This document shows positions 50,165 to 60,569 of a DNA stretch of 64,000 nucleotides, in pieces. The DNA comes from Apium graveolens. Its lineage: Eukaryota; Streptophyta; Magnoliopsida; Apiales; Apiaceae. The notes beneath the pieces were generated by a model. The model was given only the letters and a program-made list of their open reading frames with translations, was not told the origin of the DNA and did not search any database. The stretch is taken from positions 134,349,263 through 134,413,262 of the forward strand of contig NC_133647.1 of assembly GCF_009905375.1 (NCBI RefSeq). Direction: 5' to 3'. Position 1 is the stretch's first letter, and each line of letters begins with the position of its first letter. Position numbers and translations under genes: made by a program.

Positions 50165-50762
50165 TATTAGGTCACACACACTGTAGAAGGGGGTCGAATA
50201 CAGTGTATAGCACAATCAAATTGAATTCAAAGAACACAAGTAACAGAAAACAAACTTTATTAAACTCTGTTACAATGTAGAACTGTCCTCTCTCAGTGAT
50301 GAACAAATATCACGAGAGCTGCTAGGGTTACAATGAATAATATTCTCGATACCGATAACACTTATAGTGTAAACCCTATGTCTGTGTTTATATACTACAC
50401 AGTTACAAGATAATTGCTAATTGATATGGAATATAATTCTGCTTTCTAAAATATATCAATCAGTTATATTTTCTTCCAAGTATTCTATTCTTCAGAGAAT
50501 TCCTTCTTCATGGATATCTCTTCTTGCATTTGTCTTGATCTTCTTTCCTTTCAATCAGCTGCCTTCCTTATCTGAAAGTTTCTTTTAAGTCCTGATATTA
50601 TCTCCTGATAAATATCTCCTGAACCTTAAGTATTGATAACTTAAGTTCTGACTTCAGTATAAATGCTGATTTCAGTTAAGTACTGATTTATCCTGTTCAT
50701 GTAAGATCTGAAAAACTAAACACAAATCATATTAGACATGTCATTATCAAATATATATGACA
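50165..50762 (-). repeat. S2 3' LTR (598 bp)
   Basis: It is the partner of 62777-63374 and the same length. Its outer end is mutated: TATTAGGTC on the plus strand at 50165 instead of TGTTAGGTC, so the terminal CA of the element reads TA. The inner end reads ATATGACA where the other copy has ATCTAACA. Confidence 0.88.
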
Positions 50763-50777
50763 ATCTCCCCCAGCTTG
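50763..50777 (-). other. Polypurine tract of S2
   Basis: The minus strand reads AAGCTGGGGGAGATT immediately before the 3' LTR, as expected for plus-strand priming. Confidence 0.75.
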
Positions 50778-51048
50778 TAAATTAGCATAATATACAAGTT
50801 TAACAAATATTTTATGATGTCAAAAACATTAAGTACAAATATATGAGAATTTGACTTGATAACTACAACTTACAGTCCTTAAAGCTTTACCAACTTAAAC
50901 TTCTGATAACAACTTCAGTCTGTATACACATCAGAATTTGAGCAGTTGTAGATCTTGACTTGGCTTCACTTTCTGATCTCTTCAATGTCAGGAGTTGTTC
51001 TGAGATAATTCTTTAACAAACATCTCTCAGCATATCTGAGTTCATCAA
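50778..51048 (-). other. S2 3' untranslated region
   Basis: Short non-coding interval between the end of the env-like frame and the purine tract, with several ATCAGAA/TTCTGAT motifs. Confidence 0.6.
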
Positions 51049-54000
51049 TCATCCTCCTTTAGCATCTTTGAGTTCTGCAGTATCTTCACCATTTTGGAAG
51101 ATAGCATATCTGAGATCATTAATTTTTGCTTTTCTCAACTCCTGATCTAGTCTGATGACATAGGCTTTGTAGGACTCTAGATTGAATTCAAGTCCCTTAA
51201 TACCAAGATATGTTTTCATCTTTGCAGTATTGGGCTTCATATCAACAATATCACCCTTGTGATCTCTGTACTTGGGACAATATGTGCTGTCAGACTTTAC
51301 AGAATAGAGCCTTTTCTGTCTCTGAATTTCAGTCTTCAAATAATTTGCAGCACTTTCTGTTAATCCGTCCTTCACTTGAAGTAAGAATAAAACATGTTCT
51401 AGTTCCTCAAAATACTTCAGTGGTATAGCATTTTCCTTTATATGGTAAACCCTTCCATCTGTCATGAAATATAACAAGATGTGTTCTTTCAAGAAGGTAT
51501 GGTAGACCATCTGTACAGATTCTAGTTGATTCAATCTTTCAGGAGTTGCTCCAATACCTGGTTCACTTAAGGAAGTTGGATCATTGGTTGTGTTCTGCAC
51601 TCTTCTTTCATCAGCACTACCCAATCCAGATTTATCTCTTGCTTCCTTCCCAGTAACCACTCTTGCTTCAAAACCACTTACTGCAGTCTTCAAAGGTTGA
51701 GTCTGTTTGGCTTTAGTGAATCCTGGTAGGAGTAACTTTGAGGATTTAACATGAGCAATGTCAGAGGTTTCCTTTGACTTATCTTCTGATATCAAGCCAG
51801 CTTGAGCTATGTCAGAGGTTGCTTGCTTCATTATTATATCAGAACTAACTTTATCTTGACTCTGAACAACTTGAGCCATGTCAGAGGTTGTCTTAGAAAT
51901 CTTCCTTGAAGTCAGAGTAAGATTAGCATCTTCATCAGAAATTTCTTCATCCATAGGAGGCACATAAACCTTTACAGGTTCACCAACTTTTTCTTTGCCC
52001 TTGGACCTTGGATCTATCTGCAATTGTGATTTGCCTTGATTGCCATAGGATTTGTCCTTTCTTTTATCACAATGCCTTTAGCTGTAGGAAGTTTCTTTTT
52101 AACAACAGAAGCTTCAGATTTGGAGTTGACCTTTTCTAACTTAAGTCTAGCTTCTTCTTCCATTAGACTCTCAAAGTCCAATACTGGATTTTCTTTCAGA
52201 AATAACTGTCTAGAAATTTCTTTATCAAGTTCCAAAAATTCATCAGAACTTATCCTTTTACTAGTATCAGAAGTTATTCTTCTCCCAGTATCAGAACTTG
52301 TTCTATGACTTGTAGTTCCAGCTCTACTTGATGAGAGACCTCCACCTTGACCACGACTTCCATCCATTCCAGAGTTTCCCAGGTCATTACCATCATCCTT
52401 TTTCTTCAGGGTCTTATTAGATTTGCATTTGGACTTAACTACTTTCTCCCCCTTTTTGGCATCAGCAGGTAAAAGAAGAGAGAGAAACAATTCTACTAAG
52501 GATTGGATCTCATTGAGTTGAGATTGCTGAGAAGTTTGATTTTTCAAAATTTCATCAATCTGAGACTGTTGCTTCTCTTGGGTTTTCTCAATGTTGGTAA
52601 TTTTATCAAAGGAAGGTTTGAAAAAGTTTTTCTTTTCAAGTTTCATAGTCATTTCTTGCTTGAGTAAAGCTTCTTGAATTTTATGCACCTCGGCATAAGT
52701 TGTTGAGCGTTGACCTTGAAGGTGTCTAGTACTCAATGTAGTAACTCTCAGCTGTGTCTTGAAATCATCATTAACTAGCATCTCATCAGCTTTTTCCAAG
52801 TGCTCAGCAAGAATTCTTTCAGTGGGAACAAAGGTAACTGTGTTCCACTCCTTAGTCCACTCCTGTCCTCTAGGAGTTTCACGCCAAGGTACTGGTGCTT
52901 CCCCTGTAACAAACTTTTTGACTATCTCAGCTTTGGAAGGAGCTTATAGAGGTGCATGTCCAGAAGGACCAGCTGCATCAGCATCTAAATTTGTAGCAGC
53001 ATTACCAGTCATATCAACATTTGCAGCATCAGAACTTACAGAGTCAAAAGCTTCAACATCTTCTGATAAAAGAACAGTATGAGAAGCTACGGAGGCTTCA
53101 ACATCATCCTCTAAGGGCTGATCTCCAACTAAGTTCTGATCAACATCCATATTCTGATGCTCACCTAAAATCTGATTCTCAGTATCTAGATGCAGAGAAG
53201 GTGTTGTAGGCAATTATGGATTAAAATCAGCATCAGGAATTGGTGTTGTTGGTTGAGTGCCTTGAGTTGGTGGAGCTTCTAGATACAAAACCTGAGGCAC
53301 TTCCAAGTTATGAATGTCAATTTCATCACTTGGCCCCTGGGTATCAGCATTTACTGGAGATACTGGAGGTGTAGGAATGTGAGTAGTTTCTGGCTCATGT
53401 AGAGGTGAGTGATGAGTAGCATGAGGATCTGAATCAGCACTAGGAGAATTGTGAGCTTCAACAGGGTCTTGTGAGAACAGAGATTCCTGATCTCCTTCCT
53501 TAGCTGCGGCTTCCATTCCTTTACCAGAATCTTCAGGCCTTTTTGCCAATGTTTTGAATCTTTTAGCTTTTAAGGTGACTTTAGGAGCTGTATCATCAAA
53601 ATTATGCTTTCTAAGCCTTTTTAGAGGCCTAGAACTCCCAATATCAACATCCTTATGAGAAGAAACCTTCTCAGCTTCTTGAACAACAGGTTCTGATACA
53701 GGAACCTGTTCTTCAGCATCTGATTCATCTCGCAGAATGAATCTCCTTCTCTTCTATTGTGTCTGAGGTAATTTCTTAGTCCTCTTAGGTTTGGAAGATG
53801 AAGGCTGCACTGTAGGTTCTGAAGGTTGAGGTTGAGAAGTTTGTGGTGGTTGAGTAGAGGTGGTAGGTGCTGATAGATGAGGTTTAGATGGTTGAACATC
53901 AGGATATAATGCGGTGTACTTAACAGGATCATAGGTTATTAAGGCTTGTTTGACAGATAAAGGAATTAAGAGGGGTCTTAACACAACCTTCTTATTATCA

Positions 54001-54725
54001 GTAGATAATAAGTCAGTAAAAGCTCTTTTAGCTATTTTGAAGGATGAAATTAATTCACCATAACCTTGGGGCTTATTTTTACAACAGAAACTATAAATAA
54101 GCTGACATAATCTAGCAAAATAAACAGTAGATCTATCTTCATGCATTCTGTCCCCAATAAAACCTAAAACAGCACTTGCATAGTCAAAATCAGTTCGATT
54201 TATAAGAGCATACCCGATTTGTTTGCTGAATATGGGAATTGCATCAAAATTGGAACATTTGTTTGCAAAAGCTTTAGTTATGCAATCAAAGAAGAAACTC
54301 CATTCCCTCCTTATGAAAGATCTCTTCAACTGGCCCAGCTTTGCCAATGTCCTTTCATATCCCAGACTGGCCATCATGTTTTGAAGAACTGGCTCGTCAA
54401 CAGTAGAATAAACACAGTTCTCAGGTAGCTGCAGTGCTTGGCGAACCGTAAACAAAGTCACAACATACTCATCCTCCCCTGATGTAAAAATAATACTTGG
54501 GGACCCTTGAGAACCACTATCATCATACCTACCGCTTCTCCAGAACTCCAGTACTTGAGTACCATAAACTGCTTCGGGTTTAGTCAGAGCATACCCAATA
54601 TCAGAACTAGCAAGAAAGTCCTGAATGAAGTGAAGTTCAGAGGGTGCTTCTGACTTGCTAAGAATAGCAGAGAAGTTATTAGGAGCAAACGTAGATCCAT
54701 CGAAAATTATGTCCTTGGGTGCCAT
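51049..54725 (-). pseudogene. S2 env-like (post-pol) reading frame, interrupted
   Basis: From the ATG at 54725 the same frame stays open through three single stops (53754-53756 TAG, near 53,214 TAA, near 52,944 TAA) down to 52014, then shifts by one frame near 52,020 and continues to 51049; about 1220 codons in all. The first part (to about residue 240) is compact and globular, followed by a Pro/Ser/Thr-rich region, a long acidic, low-complexity middle and a Lys/Glu/Gln-rich coiled-coil-like stretch (about 52,500-52,700). Position after pol fits the env-like gene of Sireviruses; no signal peptide or clear membrane segment is visible, so an envelope function is doubtful. It is longer than the roughly 600-700 residues usual for such frames. 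Confidence 0.6.
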
Positions 54726-54874
54726 GAGAATTTGTGAGAAAGAAAATTGCCTGTAAGGTATTTGAGAAAATGTCTGTATGAAAAATCGTCAGTAGTTGAG
54801 AGAGAATAAAAGTAAAGAGAGAGAGAGAGAAAATATGAAAGCAAATAAAAGAAATTATAATCTTTTCTCTCCTT

Positions 54875-54885
54875 TACTTATACAC
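54875..54885 (-). promoter_or_regulatory. TATA-like element before the S2 env-like frame
   Basis: The minus strand reads GTGTATAAGTA, about 155 nt upstream of the ATG at 54725, followed by a long CT-rich leader with an (AG)n-type run near 54,815-54,832. A second promoter-like set-up inside the same element. Confidence 0.4.
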
Positions 54886-55369
54886 GGTGGTAAAAGTAAC
54901 CGTTGAGACACCTGTCAGACATGCAGCAGTAAAAGATAATTAATGGGCACGGGTATTCAGTAATCATTACTTATCACATGCAGTTTTTCAAGGAAAAACC
55001 GTTCCACTTACCAAGTAATCTCATTAATGAAGGTTGTTCAGTTTTATTTTAAATTGTAAAAACTGTTCCCACTTAAAATTATTACTGCCTTACCAATATT
55101 CTGTAAAATTATAACCAGTGAGAGAATGACCATAAATAAACCAAGTAAACAAATACTGCCACGTCAGAATTAGAACTTGATTTGTATCAGAGCTAAAAAG
55201 GTCATCAGAATATGGTTAGTATTAGGATTTAAAATGTTATTAGAATATCAAACGACTCAGAGACAAAATCTTGCATAAATATAAAATTTCATTAATATAT
55301 TGAACAAATACATTTCATGAAATTTAAATTACAAGCTCAAAAGTACAAAATTGTCCTAAGCTACAATTA

Positions 55370-55628
55370 TTTCTTCTTCCTACTCTCAACAAAAAGAATA
55401 GCGGGATGAATGATTCGCTCCTGCTGTCGGAGAGCTTTCCTCTTCCAGACGCTCAAGATGGCGATGGTAGTCCATGTAGAAGAACAAGAGGTCTGTGAGG
55501 ACCTCTTGGGGAACTGAGTCCCAAACATCATCAGGAATGGCAGTGACATGCCATTCCTACTGCCATTCAGGACACCTCAAATTTATAGTGAAAGTGTCAT
55601 AGTTCAGAACTAAGTTAAAGTAAACCAT
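55370..55628 (-). pseudogene. S2 small accessory reading frame (about 85 codons, unknown)
   Basis: The ATG at 55628 opens a frame of about 85 codons with one internal TAG after roughly 23 codons (near 55,560) and acidic, Trp/Leu-containing sequence such as DDVWDSVPQEVLTDLLFFY. The continuation runs to about 55,375. I do not recognise a domain. It lies between pol and the env-like frame, behind its own promoter-like elements. The corresponding DNA seems to be absent from S1. The overlapping frame 55549-55367 is a shadow. Confidence 0.4.
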
Positions 55629-55639
55629 GGTTGTGATGA

Positions 55640-57002
55640 GTGAAAAAGAAATGAGTTTGAGAGTTTGAGAGAAAATGAGAGATGTGTTGGCTGGAATGAG
55701 GTGTTGGTTTATATAGCCAATAGAATGTCAAGAGACGCAAGGAAAAATGAATGGTTATAGGTAGAAATAATTCTACCTCGTCTCCCTAGACTGATGAGAA
55801 TAAAAACAGCTATTAAAAGTTTAAAACAGGATTTAATGCGCACACGAAACAAGTAAAAATTACTATGCATAGACGTGTACCACTAACCCAAATTATGTTG
55901 ACTGTTAATATCTCACTCAAACATATTCTGATTTTAAATAAGACTGTTTCAGATTTTAACCACAAATAAGTCAAGTAAAAAATCAGAGTTTAATATCAGA
56001 ACTTAGACTTATATCAGAACTGAACAGTCATCAGAACATGATTTCTTAACTCGAAAAGTGAATGCCTATTTCTGTAATTCTTCACATAAATTCTGATTTC
56101 GTTTCTCCAGAACTTAATCATTTCATCTAAAAGAACATTTATCACCACAGTAATTTTTATCATTCATATGGAGTGTATGTGTGTGCAGTAAGCTAAATAT
56201 CAGATAAAGATTAAAGTCTGATTTACTTCAGTACATCTTAGAAATAAGGCATAACTAAGGACTTTGCTCAAAATCTCTCATGATTCTGAAGTCTACTTTA
56301 GAATGAGTTCATGCATGAGTCCACCTCAACTGTTTTGTGCTCATTTTATGCATCTTTTGAAATTCCATTTTACAGTGGCTTCTCAGTGTAAGTGAGTCAC
56401 GACTGCTTATCAGAATTTATACTATTATCAGAGTATTTCTCCAGTAATCATAGAGTGTGAAAAGTCACCAAGAAAAATACTTATTTTGCTTTTCTGATGC
56501 ATATTACTCAATACCAGCAATGCACTTGGGTCTTCCCTTCCACATTTTTACTCTAGATCTCAAAGGAGTACCTGATTATTTATTTATTTTCTTTTTCTTT
56601 TGATAAGTGAGGCTTATCAGCACTTAGTACATCCACTAGATTTACTAACATCAGAACTTAACAGATAAGAAGCACTATTCTAGTTTTTGACTTAGTAATA
56701 AGATACACAAAGTAAACTTAACTAAGCTCAATATCAGAATTTGCTTGTGTTAAAAGATTTCCACATAAACAATTACTTCAAACATGGGATCTTTAGTATA
56801 TTAAAGACTACTAGGTTAGCATCTAGCACAGTTATCCTCATTGGATTGAATAATCACAGAAACATTCATATCACTATCAGAGTTTAGAAATTCACATCAG
56901 ACAACTATCAGTACTTAAGCAATTTTCAATTAAGCACAGAATACACAAAGAAAGTAATATTTGTAAATACTGATCATAAAATCTGATGCATCAGAACAAA
57001 AA
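55640..57002 (-). other. S2 post-pol spacer
   Basis: Non-coding, rich in ATCAGAA/TTCTGAT motifs. The part at 56,160-57,000 aligns with S1 (49,476-50,164 and 63,380-63,540). It includes the promoter-like region listed separately at 55,707-55,721. Confidence 0.75.
55707..55721 (-). promoter_or_regulatory. Promoter-like TATA and CCAAT-type elements before the small S2 ORF
   Basis: On the minus strand, ATTGG (55717-55721) sits directly upstream of GGCTATATAAACC (55707-55717), about 80 nt before the ATG at 55628. The interval between is a CT/CA-rich, leader-like stretch. The arrangement is that of an ordinary plant core promoter inside the retrotransposon. Confidence 0.5.
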
Positions 57003-58440
57003 CTAAGCAGATTTAGAGAAAGAACCTGAAACCATGCCAAGTTCATTTACCAATCTTGTAAAAGTAGCTTCACACAGTGGTTTTATGAAGATATCTGCTA
57101 GTTGTTGATCTGTGGGAACAAAGTGCAATTCCACTGTACCTTCATCCACATGTTCCCTTATGAATTGGTACCTAATGCTGATGTGCTTTGTCATTGAGTG
57201 TTGAACTGGATTACCTATCATAGCAATAGCACTTTGATTATCACAGTAAATAGGTATTTTAAAATATGTTAACCCATAATCCAGTAACTGATTCTTCATC
57301 CAAAGAATCTGTACACAACAGCTTCCTGCAGCAATGTACTCTGCTTCTGCAGTTGATATGGAAATTGACTTTTGTTTCTTGCTAAACCAAGAAACCAATC
57401 TGCCGCCAAGAAATTGGCAGCTTCCACTTGTGCTTTTCCTGTCAATTTTGCAACCTGCAAAATCTGCATCTGAGTAACCTATTAGTTTAAAGTCTGATTC
57501 TCTGGGATACCACAATCCCAGATCAGTTGTTCCCTTAAGATACTTGAAAATTCTTTTCACAGCTGTTAAATGAGGTTCTCTTGGATCTGCTTGAAATCTT
57601 GCACAAAGACATGTAGCATACATGATATCAGGTCTACTAGCAGTTATATAGAGTAGTGAGCCAATCATACCTCTGTAATCGGTAATATCTACTGATTTAC
57701 CAGTATCCTGATCCAATTTTGTTGCAGTGGCCATGGGAGTGGATGCACTTGAACAATCTTGCATTCCAAATTTCTTCAGCAAATTTCTGGTGTACTTGGT
57801 TTGACAAATAGTGCCTTCTTCATTTTGCTTGACTTAAAGGCCCAGAAAATAGCTAAGTTCCCCCCATCATACTCATTTGATATCTTGACTGCATCAGTTT
57901 GGCAAACTTCTTGCAAAGTCTGTCATTTGTAGAACCAAATATGATATCATCAACATATATCTGAACCAAATATAAGTCCTTTCCATGGTTGAGGTAGAAC
58001 AGAGTTTTGTCAATAGTTCCTTTGTTAAATCCACTTTCCAGAAGAAACTGAGCTAAAGTCTCATACCATGCTCTTGGAGCTTGCTTAAGGCCATAAAGTG
58101 CATTATCAAGTCTGTAGACATGATTTGGAAATTTGGAATCTACAAAGCCTGGAGGTTGTTCAACATATACTTCCTCTTCCAATTCTCCGTTGGGAAAAGC
58201 ACTTTTCACATCCATTTGAAAGACTGTAAACTTCTTGTGAGCAGCATAAGCCAAAAATATCCTTATGGCTTCCAGTCTAGCAACTGGTGCAAATGTTTCA
58301 TCATAATCAATTCCCTCCTGTTGAGAATATCCTTTTGCAACCAGCCTTGCTTTATTCCTTGTAATTATGCCATCACTATCAGTTTTGTTTTTGAACACCC
58401 ACTTTGTACCAACAACAGATCTGTTCTTTGGTCTTGGCAC
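57003..58440 (-). pseudogene. S2 reverse transcriptase and RNase H (pol, second part)
   Basis: Frame 58440-57853 holds the RT palm ([37 protein letters not shown]) with the catalytic [11 protein letters not shown] box near 57,930-57,960. A frameshift at about 57,850 separates it from 57782-57003, which carries the RT end and RNase H (SASTPMATATKL, DADFAGCKIDRKSTSG, STAEAEYIAAGSCC, then NQSAIAM) through a stop at 57003. RT copies element RNA and RNase H removes it. Only a few lesions separate this from an open pol, but as it stands it is broken. Confidence 0.85.
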
Positions 58441-58482
58441 TAGGGTCCAGACTTTATTTCTTTCAAATTCATTTAACTCTTC

Positions 58483-59040
58483 CTACATTTCTTGCACCCA
58501 ATCAGCATCTTGAAGAGCTTCTTCCACTTTTTTTGGTTCAGTCTGAGAAAAAAATGAATTATAGAGACATTCACTTGAAGTAGCTGTTCTAGTTCTGACA
58601 CCTGCATCAGGATTTCCAATAATTAAGTCAGGTGAATGTGATTTAGTCCACTTCCTTGCAGATGGAAGGTTTTCTCTAGAACTGGATGCTCCCCCATGAT
58701 CCATGCTATCTTCATCAACATTTTCTGATGCTCCCCCTAAAACTATGCTCTCTGAGTTGGATCCTTCAGAATTTAAGTTTGCTGTCTGAGTTGGATCCTT
58801 CAGAATTTAAGTTATCTGAACTATCAGAACTTGTCTTATCAGAACTTGATGAATCAGAACTTGAAGAGCCAGTTGTATCTTCTGATGCTTCTTGAGATGT
58901 GGTTGTTTCTTCAGTATGCCCCCCCTGCACAGGTGCATCTTCCTTTGGCGTAGTCACCACAGTTTTAATAACATCAGAGTTTAATCCATCAGAGTTTGCA
59001 GTATCAGGATTTAGACTGTCAGGATTTTTAGTATCAGAGT
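58483..59040 (-). pseudogene. S2 integrase-RT linker, frame-broken
   Basis: Two short frames (58960-58766 and 58704-58483) continue the Ser/Asp/Glu-rich linker and the start of the RT region ([14 protein letters not shown]). A 34-bp direct duplication (first copy from 58751, second from 58785) is not a multiple of three and shifts the frame between them. A TAG replaces a CAG found in S1 at about 58,485. Confidence 0.75.
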
Positions 59041-60384
59041 TTAAATCTTCATTTCAAATCTCAGCTGATCATGATCATTGAAATCTTCAAGTCCAGTAAT
59101 CTTCTTACCATCAAAGGAGATATTGATAGATTCCATGACAACCCCCGTTCTTAAATTGTAGACTCTGAAGGCTTTTGTGGAAAGTGGATATCCAACAAAA
59201 ATTCCTGCATCGGCTTTTAAATCAAATTTGGATAGCTGTTCAGGGTGAGTCTTAAGAACAAAAGACTTGCATCCAAATACATGAAAATACTTTAGATTTG
59301 GCTTCTTTTTCTTCACCATCTTATATGGTGTCTTTCCATGCTTGTTAATGAGTGTTGCATTCTGAGTAAAACAAGCATTCTGCACAGCTTCAGCCCAAAA
59401 ATAGGTTGGTAGCTTTGCTTCATCAAGCATAGTTCGTGCAGCTTCAATAAGAGTTCTATTCTTTCTTTCAACAACTCCATTTTGCTGTGGAGTTCCAGGA
59501 GCAGAAAATTCCTGCTTGATTCCATGGTCTTTGCAGAACTCTTCCATGATCAAATTCTTAAACTCAGTGCCATTATCACTTCTTATGATCTTCACAGAAT
59601 CTTTGACCAATTTATCCAGTTGCTTAACATGATCAATCAAGATAGATGTAGTTTCACTTTTTGTGTGCAAGAAATACACCCGTATGTATCTGGTGCACTC
59701 ATCCACTATGACCATAGCATATTTCTTTTTTGCAATAGACATGACATTCACTGGACCAAATAGATCTACATGTAGTAGGTGATAAGGCTCAAGAATTGAT
59801 GATTCCGTCTTGCTCTTGAATGAAGATTTTCTTTGTTTTGCCTTCTGACATGAATCACAAAGGCCATCAGGAGCAAACACTGATTTTGGCAGTCCTCTCA
59901 CAAGATCTTTCTTGACTAATTCATTTATATTGTTGAAATTTAAATGAGAGAGTTTCTTGTGCCAATTCCAGCTTTCTTCAATTGATGCTCTACTCAACAG
60001 ACAGATTGCAGAACCATCAGTACTTGTTGAAAGCTTGGCTTCATAAATGTTACCATGCCTGTATCCTTTCAGAACAACTTTGCCTGTAGATTTACTTACA
60101 ACTTCACATTGTTCTTCAAAGAAATCTACATGATAACCTATGTCACAGATTTGACTGACACTCAGCAGATTGTGTTTAAGTCCTGAGACCAGAGCTACTT
60201 CTTTAATGATGACATTCCCAAGATTGATATTGCCATATCCCAGTGTTTTTCCAATGTTGCCATCTCCATAAGAAATACTTGGGCCAGCTTTCTCCACAAA
60301 GTCTGATAGCAGGGTTTTATTTCCAGTCATATGTCCTGAACATCCACTGTCCAGAACTAGGATGTTTTTCCTGTTGCCCTGCAA
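59041..60384 (-). CDS. S2 protease and integrase (pol, first part; 447 codons)
   Basis: The frame begins just after the junction TTGTGATTGCAGGG that separates gag and pol in both S1 and S2; the true pol start may be upstream in another frame. The aspartic protease motif LDSGCSGHMTG is at residues about 11-21. The integrase zinc finger has both His (WHKKLSHLNF) and both Cys (CDSCQKAKQ), and all three catalytic acids are visible (HVDLFGPVN, RSDNGTEF, GVVERKNR). The C-terminal GIFVGYP block follows. A single-base deletion relative to S1 near 59,050 shifts the frame and ends this ORF. Functionally important residues look intact. Confidence 0.85.
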   Translation of the reverse strand: MQGNRKNILVLDSGCSGHMTGNKTLLSDFVEKAGPSISYGDGNIGKTLGYGNINLGNVIIKEVALVSGLKHNLLSVSQICDIGYHVDFFEEQCEVVSKSTGKVVLKGYRHGNIYEAKLSTSTDGSAICLLSRASIEESWNWHKKLSHLNFNNINELVKKDLVRGLPKSVFAPDGLCDSCQKAKQRKSSFKSKTESSILEPYHLLHVDLFGPVNVMSIAKKKYAMVIVDECTRYIRVYFLHTKSETTSILIDHVKQLDKLVKDSVKIIRSDNGTEFKNLIMEEFCKDHGIKQEFSAPGTPQQNGVVERKNRTLIEAARTMLDEAKLPTYFWAEAVQNACFTQNATLINKHGKTPYKMVKKKKPNLKYFHVFGCKSFVLKTHPEQLSKFDLKADAGIFVGYPLSTKAFRVYNLRTGVVMESINISFDGKKITGLEDFNDHDQLRFEMKI

Positions 60385-60569
60385 TCACAAAGACCACTAA
60401 TGATTAGTTTTAAGGACCCAGACTTGCTTGGATCCTTTGGCCTTATTAAGTTTGTTAACATTTGCAGTCGATTTAGCATCAGAGTTTATGTTAACATTTT
60501 TCTTATCAGCTTTTACACTATCAGACTTTGTATCAGAACTTACACTAGAAGAAACAATGCTAACTTTCT

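Noticed and set aside
51049..54725. Calling the post-pol frame a true viral envelope gene
   Set aside because: No signal peptide, fusion-peptide-like or membrane-anchor segment is visible; only its position matches the env-like genes of Sireviruses.
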